From: Chthoniobacterales bacterium
Lineage (GTDB): Bacteria; Verrucomicrobiota; Verrucomicrobiia; Chthoniobacterales; JACTMZ01
Length of the DNA stretch: 64,000 nucleotides
Assembly: GCA_014879535.1 (NCBI GenBank)
Contig: JACSRX010000042.1
Coordinates: 1 to 64,000 of the forward strand
Direction of reading: 5' to 3'
Shown here: positions 9,838 through 19,397 of the stretch, one piece after another
How positions within the stretch are numbered: the stretch's first letter is position 1
How the letters are laid out: each line of letters starts with the position of its first letter
Translations under genes and position numbers: made by a program
The notes under the pieces: model-generated
The model's input: the letters and a program-made list of their open reading frames with translations, nothing else
Database searches by the model: none
Told to the model about the DNA's origin: nothing

Positions 9838-10877
9838 TCCTCCTCCGCGTCGAAATATCCATCGACCAGCCGTTCGGTCGAGAGTGCATGCCAGTCCTCG
9901 CTCTCGGGGTCGGGTCCCTTCTCGCGCTGGGCGATGTCGAGGGCCGCCTCAACTTCGGCCTGGGCTTCGGAGGCCCATGCCGCCAGTTCCCCGGTGGTTG
10001 CGAGGCCGTCCTCAAGGAGTTGGCGTGCCCCGACATCGAGACAATCGCGGCCGACATTGGCCTTGCGCAGGCCGGCATCCACGTAGCCGGCATCGTCATG
10101 CTCGCCGTGCCCCACGAGCCGGAGCAGGGTGGCCACGACCATCTGGGGGCCGTGGCCGTCGCGGGCGGCCTGCACGGCGCGGTTCAGGGTCTCCAGGCAG
10201 GCGCGCGGGTCGGTGCCGTCGGTCTTGTGGCCGGCAATGCCGTAGCCGGCGGCCCGGTCGAGAAGGTCGGCGCAGGCGAACTGGCGGTTGTTGGGGGTGG
10301 AGTAGGCGTATTGGTTGTTGGCCACGACCACCACGAGGGGGAGCTTTTCCACCGCGGCGAAATTGACGCCCTCGTGGAAGGCGCCGGTCGAGGTTCCGCC
10401 GTCGCCGATCGAGGTGACGCCGACGACCCCGGTCTCACCGCGCTGCCGGCGCGCGTAGAGGGCCCCCCCGACCATCGCGACCATCGAGCCGAGGTGGCTG
10501 ATCATGGCATAATAGCCGTCGCGCGGACGTCCGCGGTGGATGTTCCCATCGCGTCCGCGCATGGGCCCCTGGGCCGAGCCGAAGTAGGTGCGCAGGGTGT
10601 CGAGCACGGTGTCGCCGAAGGCGAGACGCCCGGCCTGGTCGCGGATGCACGGGCCGAAAATGTCCCCCTTGCGCAGGAAGATGGACGAAGCGGTGCTGAG
10701 GGCCTCCTGGCCCTTGCCGAGGAAGACCCCGCCCTTGATCATGCCTGCGCGGTAAAGGCTCGCCAGCTTGTCCTCCACGGCTCGGGAGAGCTGCATCGTC
10801 CGGAAAGCGCGACGTGCGATGTCAGGGTTGTCCATCGACTCAACCGCGATCGCGGTGTCACTGGCTGCAGTGATCAT
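9834..10877 (-). CDS. pdhA: Pyruvate/2-oxo acid dehydrogenase E1 alpha
   Basis: MITAASDTAIAVESMDNPDIARRAFRTMQLSRAVEDKLASLYRAGMIKGGVFLGKGQEA...; ThDP motif GDGGTSTGAFHEGVNFAAV. Confidence 0.92.
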   Translation of the reverse strand: MITAASDTAIAVESMDNPDIARRAFRTMQLSRAVEDKLASLYRAGMIKGGVFLGKGQEALSTASSIFLRKGDIFGPCIRDQAGRLAFGDTVLDTLRTYFGSAQGPMRGRDGNIHRGRPRDGYYAMISHLGSMVAMVGGALYARRQRGETGVVGVTSIGDGGTSTGAFHEGVNFAAVEKLPLVVVVANNQYAYSTPNNRQFACADLLDRAAGYGIAGHKTDGTDPRACLETLNRAVQAARDGHGPQMVVATLLRLVGHGEHDDAGYVDAGLRKANVGRDCLDVGARQLLEDGLATTGELAAWASEAQAEVEAALDIAQREKGPDPESEDWHALSTERLVDGYFDAEEE

Positions 10878-11036
10878 TGGTTCGGCAAGTATTAGGTGAG
10901 GGGGTGCGGGGCTGCAAAGCCAAAGTCGGGGATGGCTGCCGATGTCGGGGTGCTGTTTGGGGTTGAAGTGGAGGCATTCCCCGCCTTTGGTGTATCCCTT
11001 GGCACGACGATACCGCGCCGCACGATCACCGCCTCC

Positions 11037-12818
11037 ATGAAACGATTGATATTTCTCCTGCCCGTCATTCTGTCCGCCGCCGGCTGCAATTCTTCCAAGG
11101 CCCCGGAAGCTTCCGGCGCCTATCCCCCTGTCGTGGACACGGAGGTGTCCGTCGAGGCGGGGGAGGCGGACCCGATCGCGTCTCCCGGGGCCGAGAAGGG
11201 CGGGGTGTATTCGACCTGGGGAGGGGCGTTTCCGAAGTCCCTGAACATGTGGCTCGATTACAACTCCTTCTCGGCACAGATCGGCGGCCTGCTGTTCGAG
11301 CCGCTGGTCGGAATGCATTCCACCGAGGACGAACCCGTGGGGGTGCTGGCCGAATCCTGGGAAATCTCGCCCGACGGAAGGGCCTACACGTTCCGCCTCC
11401 ATCCGGAGGCGAAGTGGAGTGACGGGCGCCCGGTGACGGCCGAGGACGTGCAGTTCTACTACGACACGATGATGGATCCGAAGAATCTCACGTCGCTGTT
11501 CCGGGTGGATCTTTCGCGTTTCGCGCGGCCGGAAGTTGTGGACGAAAGGACGGTGCGCATCACCGCCGAGGAGCCGCATTGGAAGAATTTCTGGACGGCG
11601 GCGGGGTTTGTGGCCCTGCCGAAGCACGCATGGAACGGCACGGATTTCAACAAGATCAACTTCGATTTCCCCGTCGTGAGCGGGCCTTACGAGTTGTCCG
11701 ACGTGAAGATGAACCGCTCGGTGACGCTGAAGCGGCGCGGCGGCTGGTGGGGGCGCGTGAAACCCTACAACGCGGGCAAGCACAACTTCGACTACCTGGT
11801 GTTCCGCTCGACCGAGGATCGCAACAAGGTCCTCGAGATGCTCAAGAAGGGCGACGTCGACTCCTACCCGATCTACACCGCGAAAATCTGGGCGGAGCAG
11901 ACGGACTTTCCCCAGGCGCAGAACAACTGGGTCGTGAAGCAGAGCGTGTTCAACAAGGAGCCGAAGTCCTTCCAGGGCATCGCCCTCAACATGCGTCGTC
12001 CGGTCTTCCAGGATGTCCGCGTGCGCCGCGCGTTCGCGCATCTGCTCAACCGCGAGCTGATGAACGAGAAGCTGATGTTCAACCTGTATTTCCTGCTCAA
12101 CTCGTATTACCCCGATCTCTATCCGGACAACACCAACCCCGTCGCGCCGCTTGTGAAATTCGACCCGGAGAAGGCGCGATCCCTCCTCCAGGAAGCGGGT
12201 TGGGAGGTCGGGCCGGACGGGTTCCTCACCAAGGACGGCCAGCGGTTCACGGTGACGATCCTGCACTATGACGGCACGGAGTTGCGCCATCTCAACGTTT
12301 ACCTGCAGGATTTGAAGGCGGTCGGCATCGACGCGCGCATCGAGGTGATCTCGCGCGCATCGTTCACCAAGCGCGTGGATGAGCATGACTTCGACATGAT
12401 CTGGTCGGCGTGGGGCGCCTCGCGTCTGCGCGACCCGGAATCCATGTGGTCCTCGAAGACGGCCGACGAGATTGCCACCCAGAATTACCCCGGCGTGAAG
12501 GACAGGGAGATCGACCGCCTCATCGAACTGCAGAAGACCGAGATGGATGCGGGCAGGCGCAACGAGATCCTCCGGCAGATCGACGCGCGCCTGGTGGAGA
12601 TCATGCCGTATGTCCTGCTGTGGCAGTCCGGCAGCAACCGTCTGCTCTACTGGAACAAGTTCGGCATGCCGCCGACCGTTCTCGCCAAATACGACGGGCC
12701 GGATTCCGCACTGGCTTACTGGTGGTATGACCCGGCGAAGGATGCGGCGCTGAAGGAGGCGCAGAAGTCTGGAATCGCCCTGCCCGAAGAGCCTGCCGAG
12801 GTGCGTTATCCCGAATGA
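11037..12818 (+). CDS. Peptide/oligopeptide ABC transporter substrate-binding lipoprotein
   Basis: MKRLIFLLPVILSAAGCNSS lipobox; SBP family 5 features (LAESWEISPDGRAYTFRLHPEAKWSDGRPVTAEDV). Confidence 0.9.
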   Translation: MKRLIFLLPVILSAAGCNSSKAPEASGAYPPVVDTEVSVEAGEADPIASPGAEKGGVYSTWGGAFPKSLNMWLDYNSFSAQIGGLLFEPLVGMHSTEDEPVGVLAESWEISPDGRAYTFRLHPEAKWSDGRPVTAEDVQFYYDTMMDPKNLTSLFRVDLSRFARPEVVDERTVRITAEEPHWKNFWTAAGFVALPKHAWNGTDFNKINFDFPVVSGPYELSDVKMNRSVTLKRRGGWWGRVKPYNAGKHNFDYLVFRSTEDRNKVLEMLKKGDVDSYPIYTAKIWAEQTDFPQAQNNWVVKQSVFNKEPKSFQGIALNMRRPVFQDVRVRRAFAHLLNRELMNEKLMFNLYFLLNSYYPDLYPDNTNPVAPLVKFDPEKARSLLQEAGWEVGPDGFLTKDGQRFTVTILHYDGTELRHLNVYLQDLKAVGIDARIEVISRASFTKRVDEHDFDMIWSAWGASRLRDPESMWSSKTADEIATQNYPGVKDREIDRLIELQKTEMDAGRRNEILRQIDARLVEIMPYVLLWQSGSNRLLYWNKFGMPPTVLAKYDGPDSALAYWWYDPAKDAALKEAQKSGIALPEEPAEVRYPE

Positions 12819-13825
12819 CGGCCTACATCCTGCGGCGGCTTTTGCTGATGCTACCGACGCTGCTCGGCATCACGCTCGTCGTTTTCATCCTCATCCAGTT
12901 CGTTCCCGGCGGTCCGGTCGAGGAAATCCTCTCGAAGGTGCGCGGGCTCGACGGCCCGGGCGGGGCGAAGGTGAAGACGATCTCGGCGGCGGAGATCGAG
13001 AACATCAAGGCCTACTTCGGTTTCGACAAGCCGGCCTACGTCCGCTATTTTTCGTGGCTGGGCAATGTCCTGCGCGGGGATTTCGGCAATTCCTACGTGT
13101 ATCAGAAGCCCGTGCTCGAGGTGATTGCCGGCAAGTTCCCGATCTCGCTGTTCTTCGGTCTGGTGTCGTTCATCCTGGCGTATGCCGTCTCGATCCCGCT
13201 GGGGGTGCGCAAGGCCGTCTCGCACGGAAGCTGGGCCGACGGCCTCTCATCCGCCCTCGTGTTCGCGGGCTATGTGATCCCGGGTTACGCCCTGGGCATA
13301 CTGCTCATCATCTTCTTCGCGGGGGGCAGCTACTTCGACTGGTTCCCGATGGGGGGGATCGTCTCGGACAATTTCGAAAGCCTGTCGCCGGCCGGCAAGG
13401 CGCTCGATTTCCTGCACCACATGACCCTCCCCCTCGTCTGCTGGATGATCGGTGAGTTCGCCGTGCTCACGCTGCTGATGAAGAACAGCATGCTCGACGA
13501 GCTGAACAAGGACTATGTGCGCACCGCGCTGGCGAAGGGGATGTCGTTCCGCCGTGCGGTGTGGCACCAGGTGTTCCGCAACGCCCTCATCCCGATCGCC
13601 ACCGGGATCGGCTCGATCTTCGCCCTGATGTTCACGAGTTCCCTGCTCATCGAGCGCGTGTTCGACATCGATGGGATGGGCCTCCTGTTCTACAATTCCA
13701 TCGTCGGTCGCGACTACAACGTGGTGCTCGGGATCATCGTGATCAGCAGCTTCTTCGTGATGCTCGGCCGGCTCTTCAGCGACATCATCTACGTGGCGAT
13801 CGACCCGCGCATCCGCTTTGACTGA
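12815..13825 (+). CDS. Peptide ABC transporter permease (OppB/YejB-like)
   Basis: MTAYILRRLLLMLPTLLGITLVVFILIQFVPGGPVE; ATGA overlap with upstream gene. Confidence 0.9.
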   Translation: MTAYILRRLLLMLPTLLGITLVVFILIQFVPGGPVEEILSKVRGLDGPGGAKVKTISAAEIENIKAYFGFDKPAYVRYFSWLGNVLRGDFGNSYVYQKPVLEVIAGKFPISLFFGLVSFILAYAVSIPLGVRKAVSHGSWADGLSSALVFAGYVIPGYALGILLIIFFAGGSYFDWFPMGGIVSDNFESLSPAGKALDFLHHMTLPLVCWMIGEFAVLTLLMKNSMLDELNKDYVRTALAKGMSFRRAVWHQVFRNALIPIATGIGSIFALMFTSSLLIERVFDIDGMGLLFYNSIVGRDYNVVLGIIVISSFFVMLGRLFSDIIYVAIDPRIRFD

Positions 13826-13828
13826 CTC

Positions 13829-14860
13829 ATGCTCTCGCCGCTGGCCAGAAGCCGATTCCGGAAGTTCCGCTCGATCAAGCGGGCGTGGTATTCGCTGCTC
13901 ATCCTGTCGGCGCTGTTTGTCGTGTCGCTTTTCAGCGAGCACGTGGCGAACGACCGTCCGCTCCTGCTGGGTTACGACGGGCGGCTGTATTTTCCGACGC
14001 TGAAGTTCTATTCCGGGGAAACCTTCGGCGGCCGTTACAAGACAGCGGCGGACTACCGCGGGCTGCGCGACGACCCCGGGTTCCGCGACCGCGGCGGATG
14101 GATGCTGCTTCCGCCGATCCCGCACAGCCCGTTGCATCCCTACCTTGACGCCTCCGGAACCCCGCCGCATCCGCCGTCGGCCCGGCACTGGCTCGGCACC
14201 GACAGCGCCGCGCGCGACGTGCTGGCGCGGCTTCTCTACGGCTTCCGCATCTGCATGGTGTTTTCCCTGAGCCTGACGGTGATCGGAACCGTGTTCGGCA
14301 TCGTCATCGGCGGAATCCAGGGCTATCTCGGCGGCCGCGTGGACATCGTCATCCAGCGACTGATCGAAATCTGGTCGGCGCTTCCGTTCCTCTATGTCGT
14401 GATCCTGATGGGCTCGATCTACGGACAGACATTCGGCGTCCTGCTCTTTGTGATGGCGATTTTCCAGTGGATCGGGCTGTCTTATTACATGCGCGGGGAG
14501 TTCTACAGATTGCGCGAGCAGCCGTATGTGCTGGCATCAAGGGCGATGGGTGCGGGCACGACGCGCATCCTTTTCCGGCAGATTCTTCCCAACGCGATGA
14601 CGCCGGTCATCACGCTGCTGCCCTTCATGGTCCTTGCGGGCATCACATCCCTCACCGCGCTGGACTTCCTCGGGTTCGGCCTCCAGCCACCCACGCCGTC
14701 GTGGGGGGAGATGATCCAGCAGGGGCTCAACAACCTGCAGGCGCCGTGGATCGCCATGTCGGCCATCGGCGCGCTGTTCATCACCCTGATGCTGGCCACC
14801 TTCGTCGGCGAGGGCGTGCGCGACGCCTTCGATCCGAAATCACACACCCTGCTGAAATGA
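13829..14860 (+). CDS. Peptide ABC transporter permease (OppC/YejE-like)
   Basis: LGTDSAARDVLARLLYGFRICMVFSLSLTVIGTVFGIVIGGIQGYLGG; EAA-like segment. Confidence 0.9.
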   Translation: MLSPLARSRFRKFRSIKRAWYSLLILSALFVVSLFSEHVANDRPLLLGYDGRLYFPTLKFYSGETFGGRYKTAADYRGLRDDPGFRDRGGWMLLPPIPHSPLHPYLDASGTPPHPPSARHWLGTDSAARDVLARLLYGFRICMVFSLSLTVIGTVFGIVIGGIQGYLGGRVDIVIQRLIEIWSALPFLYVVILMGSIYGQTFGVLLFVMAIFQWIGLSYYMRGEFYRLREQPYVLASRAMGAGTTRILFRQILPNAMTPVITLLPFMVLAGITSLTALDFLGFGLQPPTPSWGEMIQQGLNNLQAPWIAMSAIGALFITLMLATFVGEGVRDAFDPKSHTLLK

Positions 14861-15705
14861 ACGCCCGGCCCCTGCTCGAAGTGCGCGATCTGCGCGTGGA
14901 TTTCGCCCTGGAGGACCGCACGGTCGAGGCGGTGCGCGGGGTGTCGTTCGAGGTGGCTGAGGGCGAAACGGTCGCCATTGTCGGCGAAAGCGGAAGCGGC
15001 AAGAGCGTCACGGCGCTTGCGCTCACGCGTCTTCTTCCTGTGCCCCCGGCCCGGTTCACCGGGGGGAGCATCCGCTTCCAGGGCGAGGATGTCCTCGCCA
15101 TGAATGCGGCCGCGCTGCGCCGGCTGCGCGGGGGCAAAATCGCCTACATATTCCAGGAGCCCTCGACATCGCTGAATCCTGTTTTCACCGTGCACAGCCA
15201 GATCGCCGAGGCCATCCGGCTGCACCGCCCCGATGTGACCGATGTGGGCGCCGAGGTGGCCCGATGGCTCGACGCGGTGGGCATCGTCGATGCGGCCAAG
15301 CGGATGCACGATTACCCGCACCAGTTGAGCGGAGGGATGCAGCAGCGTGTCATGATCGCCATGGCCCTGGCGTGCCAGCCCGACGTTCTCGTGGCCGACG
15401 AGCCGACGACCGCGCTCGATGTGACCATCCAGGCCCAGATCATGGACCTGCTCGCGTCGCTGAAGGAGCGCTTCGGCATGGCGGTGATCCTCATCACGCA
15501 CAACTTCGGGATCGTCTCCGGCTTCGCGGGGCGCGTGCTCGTCATGTATCGCGGCAAAATCGTCGAGCAGGGGCCGACCGGGGAGGTCTTGAGCTGTCCG
15601 CAGCACGCCTACACGCGGGCTCTGATCGAATGCATCCCGAAACTGGGATCGAAGGAGCCGCGCCTCAAGACGATCGACCACGCGGCCCTCGCGGAAGGGG
15701 CGTAG
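14857..15705 (+). CDS. Peptide ABC transporter ATPase (OppD-like)
   Basis: Walker A GESGSGKSV, signature LSGGMQQRVMIAMALACQP, Walker B VLVADEPTTALD. Confidence 0.92.
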   Translation: MNARPLLEVRDLRVDFALEDRTVEAVRGVSFEVAEGETVAIVGESGSGKSVTALALTRLLPVPPARFTGGSIRFQGEDVLAMNAAALRRLRGGKIAYIFQEPSTSLNPVFTVHSQIAEAIRLHRPDVTDVGAEVARWLDAVGIVDAAKRMHDYPHQLSGGMQQRVMIAMALACQPDVLVADEPTTALDVTIQAQIMDLLASLKERFGMAVILITHNFGIVSGFAGRVLVMYRGKIVEQGPTGEVLSCPQHAYTRALIECIPKLGSKEPRLKTIDHAALAEGA

Positions 15706-15716
15706 GTCGCGCGGCC

Positions 15717-16172
15717 ATGGGCAAGCATGAGGACATCGCCGCGCGGGTCGCGGCTTTGGGTGGTGCGGACGACTCCCCCCATCATCCCTGCTATCTCGAA
15801 TACTTCCGGCTCTTCAACGCGCAGTCCTATTACGCGGCGCACGACATCCTCGAGCACGTGTGGATCGGATCCCGCGGCGAGCGGCATGTTTATTACAAGG
15901 CCCTGATCCAGTTCGCCGGCGGGTTCGTGCATTTGCAGCACCACCACCGGGATGCCCTGCACCGGATCCACGGACGCCGCCTGCGTCCGGCGTCGCGCCT
16001 GTTCCTGCGCTCCGCGGAATTGCTGGCGCCGTTTCCTTCCGCCTACGAGGGAGTCTCGGTCGCGGACATCCGCACCATGGCCTTGGCGACGGCGGAGGAC
16101 TTGGTGGAGGGAGGATTCGAGAAGAATCCGTGGTCTCCGGAGCGGGCTCCCCGGCTCGTCCTACCCGCCTGA
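15717..16172 (+). CDS. DUF309-like protein
   Basis: LFNAQSYYAAHDILEHVWIG...YYKALIQFAGGFVHLQHHH pattern. Confidence 0.7.
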   Translation: MGKHEDIAARVAALGGADDSPHHPCYLEYFRLFNAQSYYAAHDILEHVWIGSRGERHVYYKALIQFAGGFVHLQHHHRDALHRIHGRRLRPASRLFLRSAELLAPFPSAYEGVSVADIRTMALATAEDLVEGGFEKNPWSPERAPRLVLPA

Positions 16173-16340
16173 GTTTCGGCGTTCCCGCTCCTCTTCCTCG
16201 ATCTTCACCTCGGTGTCGAGGACGCCGTGCATCTTGTGCGTCGAATCCGGCGGTCCGAGAACGCGCCAGATGCACCATGCGAAGAAGCCCGTGGTGCCGC
16301 CGACGGAAAGCACCATGATGATGAGGCCGCCTGTGGTCAT
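16161..16340 (-). CDS. Small 1-TM protein translationally coupled to NSS symporter
   Basis: MTTGGLIIMVLSVGGTTGFFAWCIWRVLGPPDSTHKMHGVLDTEVKIEEEERERRNSGG; overlaps symporter stop. Confidence 0.7.
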   Translation of the reverse strand: MTTGGLIIMVLSVGGTTGFFAWCIWRVLGPPDSTHKMHGVLDTEVKIEEEERERRNSGG

Positions 16341-17899
16341 GTCCGTGTTTCTTCCGTCCGCCAGCGGCGCACGGCAAGGCGAATCCACCACAAGAACAGC
16401 GCGAGGACGGCGAGGAGGAAAAGGATCGACCAGCGGACGGTGCTGTCCTCGCGGAAGCTCTGCACGTAGCCGCCCACATTCTGCCAGGCCCAGAGGATGA
16501 AGATGGCCAGCAGGTAAACAGGCGAGACGTATTTGATGACGAAGCCGAAGATGCGGGGCACGCGGAAATCGGCGCCCCGGTCGAGCTCCTCGAGCCCGCG
16601 GCGCGGCGTGAAGACCCATCCGAAGATGAACGTCTGCACGCTCGCCAGCAGGAAGATGCAGAATGTGCCGACCCAGAAATCGAAGGTGTCGAGGGCCACG
16701 AGGTTCTTGCTGAACCAGACGACAAAGACGGTTCCGGCGGTGCCGACCCCGCACAGCAGGGCGACGGCGCGGGTGCGGCCGAGCCCGAGGCCTTCCTGCA
16801 GGAAGGCGATCGCAGGCTGCAGCATCGAGAGCGAGCTGGTGATGGCGGCGAGGAAGAGCAGGAAGAACCAAAGGAAACCGACCCAGCGACCCAAGGGCAT
16901 GTATTCGAAGACAAGGGGCAGCGTGTTGAAGCCGAGGGCGAAGGTGCCCCCGACCGCGCCGGCCGCTCCGAGGAAAATGAAGGCGGCCGGGATGGTGATC
17001 ATGCCGCCGAGGGAGACCTCGAAGAACTGGTTGCCCGCGACGGACGTCGTCGCGCTGAGGGCGATGTCGTCCTCGCGCCTCAGGTAGCTCGCGTAGGTGA
17101 TGATCACGCCGAATCCGACGGACAGCGAGAAGAAGATCTGCCCGGCGGCCTCCATCCACATCTTCCCGTTGGCCAGCGACTGCCAGACGGTTTTGTCGCC
17201 GACGTGCAGGTTCCACATCTGGCCGAGGCCGTTGAGGACGTTCAGTTCGGGCCTGGATGGGTCCGGTGTGCCGAGGGTGAGCACGCGGATCAGGACGAGC
17301 ACGGCGCAAAGCGCGAGCAGGGGCATCGCCCAGAGGCAGAACAGCTCGATGCCGCGGGTGAGGCCGCGGTTGATGAGGATGAAGTTCGCCGCGATGCAGA
17401 TCACGAGGAAAACGAGCGGTGCGCCGAGGGGATTGGCGAAGACCGAGGCATTTGCGCCGAGCCCGGTGTAGTCCGAGAAAAATCTCCCGTAGGCGGCCGG
17501 GTCCTTCCCGAGGTCCATCGCGCCGGTGAGGTAATGCCATGCATAGCCCAGACACCACGACTCGATGAACACATAATACATGTAGATGACCACGGGGACG
17601 ATGAGGCCGAGCACGCCGAGGTAAGGCGCGGCTCGATTGCGCCAGAGCAGGCGGAAGATGCCCGGCGCGGAGTGGTGTCCGCGCACCCCGCCGTAGCGCC
17701 CCATCGCCCACTCGGCCCAGGCGAGCGGGAGTCCGAGCAGCAGGAGGGCGATGAAATACGGGATCATGAAGGTCCCGCCGTCGTATTTCGCGGCGAGACC
17801 CGGGAAGCGCAGGAAGTTGCCCAAGCCGACCGCGCTGCCGGTCACCGCGAGGATCACGCCGATCCGCGTGGACCAGTTCTCCTGCGGCGGGCGGCTCAT
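16337..17899 (-). CDS. Sodium-dependent (NSS/SNF family) transporter
   Basis: WSTRIGVILAVTGSAVGLGNFLRFPGLAAKYDGGTFMIPYFIALLLLGLPL hallmark of NSS. Confidence 0.92.
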   Translation of the reverse strand: MSRPPQENWSTRIGVILAVTGSAVGLGNFLRFPGLAAKYDGGTFMIPYFIALLLLGLPLAWAEWAMGRYGGVRGHHSAPGIFRLLWRNRAAPYLGVLGLIVPVVIYMYYVFIESWCLGYAWHYLTGAMDLGKDPAAYGRFFSDYTGLGANASVFANPLGAPLVFLVICIAANFILINRGLTRGIELFCLWAMPLLALCAVLVLIRVLTLGTPDPSRPELNVLNGLGQMWNLHVGDKTVWQSLANGKMWMEAAGQIFFSLSVGFGVIITYASYLRREDDIALSATTSVAGNQFFEVSLGGMITIPAAFIFLGAAGAVGGTFALGFNTLPLVFEYMPLGRWVGFLWFFLLFLAAITSSLSMLQPAIAFLQEGLGLGRTRAVALLCGVGTAGTVFVVWFSKNLVALDTFDFWVGTFCIFLLASVQTFIFGWVFTPRRGLEELDRGADFRVPRIFGFVIKYVSPVYLLAIFILWAWQNVGGYVQSFREDSTVRWSILFLLAVLALFLWWIRLAVRRWRTEETRT

Positions 17900-17909
17900 G
17901 CGCGACGGA

Positions 17910-18656
17910 CTACTTGGCCTTCCCCTGCGAGGCGACGGCGGCCATCGCGGCGGCAATCGCCTCCTGGTCTCCGAGGTAATGGTGGCCCGTGGGCTTGAGG
18001 TCCGCGTCCAGCTCGTAAACCAGAGGCACGCCGGTCGGGATGTTGAGCTTGAGCACCTCGTCCTCGGTGAGGTTGTCGAGGTATTTGACCAGCGCGCGCA
18101 GGGAGTTGCCGTGCGCGGCGATGACGACTTTCTTGCCCTCGCGCACGCGGGGCGCGATCACCTCGTGCCAGTAGGGAAGGAAGCGGTCCACGGTGTCCTT
18201 GAGACACTCGGTGAGGGGCAACTCGGACTCCGGGACGCCCTTGTAGCGCGGATCGTGGCCGGGCCAGCGCTCGTCGGATTTCTCGAGAGGCGGCGGCGGG
18301 ATGTCGTAGCTGCGGCGCCAGACCAGCACCTGGTCCTCGCCGTATTTGGCCGCGGTCTCGGACTTGTTGAGTCCCTGGAGGGCGCCGTAGTGGCGTTCGT
18401 TGAGACGCCATGTCTTTTCCACGGGGATCCAGAGCTCGTCGAGTTCGTCGAGGACGATCCAGAGCGTGCGCAGGGCGCGCTTGAGCACCGAGCAATAGGC
18501 GAGGTCGAAGGAAAATCCCCCGTTCTTGAGGAGTTCGCCCGCGGTCCTGGCCTCATCCCGGCCCTTGTCGGTGAGGTCCACATCGGTCCATCCGGTGAAG
18601 CGGTTCTCCTTGTTCCACGTGCTTTCGCCGTGCCTGAGCAATACGATTTTGTGCAT
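17910..18656 (-). CDS. gpmA: 2,3-bisphosphoglycerate-dependent phosphoglycerate mutase
   Basis: [46 protein letters not shown]. Confidence 0.92.
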   Translation of the reverse strand: MHKIVLLRHGESTWNKENRFTGWTDVDLTDKGRDEARTAGELLKNGGFSFDLAYCSVLKRALRTLWIVLDELDELWIPVEKTWRLNERHYGALQGLNKSETAAKYGEDQVLVWRRSYDIPPPPLEKSDERWPGHDPRYKGVPESELPLTECLKDTVDRFLPYWHEVIAPRVREGKKVVIAAHGNSLRALVKYLDNLTEDEVLKLNIPTGVPLVYELDADLKPTGHHYLGDQEAIAAAMAAVASQGKAK

Positions 18657-18750
18657 AAAATTCGGGAGGCGCGCGGTGCGCGGGTTGCAATCCTCCGGCC
18701 GCCGTCTATACGGAATCACCCCGCGTCAGGCAAGGCCGCGGGGACTTTTC

Positions 18751-19392
18751 ATGAAAACATTGTATTTCGTCCGCCATGGTGAGACCGGCCACAACGCCGC
18801 CGGTCTGACCATGGGTCAGATGGATGTTCCGCTGAATGCGAAGGGGGAGGCGCAGGCTGCCCAGACAGCCGCGTGGCTGCGGCGCCACCCGATCAGCCGC
18901 ATCGTCAGCAGTGACCTTGGGCGAGCCATGGCGACCGCCGCGCCGCTGGCGTCGGCGCTGGGTCTTGCGGTCGTGCCCGAGCCGCGGTTGCGCGAGTTGT
19001 CATTCGGCATTTTCGAGGGTCGCGCCATCGCGGACTGCGAGCGGGAGAACCCGGAGATCGTGGCGCGCTGGCGTTCGGGGGATTTCGATTTCGCGCCGCC
19101 CGGCGGGGAGACGCGGCGCTCGCTCATGGTGCGGACGCGGAGTGTGCTGGCGGAGCTGCTGGCGTCGGAGGAGGAGCACATCGCGGTGTTCACCCACGGT
19201 GGCACGCTCAATGCGCTGCACACGCACCTGGTGGAGGACGGGAATCCGGCTCCGCGGGACCACATCCACCGCGTGTTCCGTTTCCACAACGCCTCGGTGA
19301 GCATGGCCGCTCACGCCGGCGACCAGTGGCGCTTCCTCGTGGTGAACTCGACGTTCCACCTCGACGAGGAGCCGCGCCAGCTGCTGCACTGA
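18751..19392 (+). CDS. Histidine phosphatase family protein
   Basis: MKTLYFVRHGETGHNAAGLTMGQMDVPLNAKG...IAVFTHGGTLNAL. Confidence 0.88.
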   Translation: MKTLYFVRHGETGHNAAGLTMGQMDVPLNAKGEAQAAQTAAWLRRHPISRIVSSDLGRAMATAAPLASALGLAVVPEPRLRELSFGIFEGRAIADCERENPEIVARWRSGDFDFAPPGGETRRSLMVRTRSVLAELLASEEEHIAVFTHGGTLNALHTHLVEDGNPAPRDHIHRVFRFHNASVSMAAHAGDQWRFLVVNSTFHLDEEPRQLLH

Positions 19393-19397
19393 GCGGC

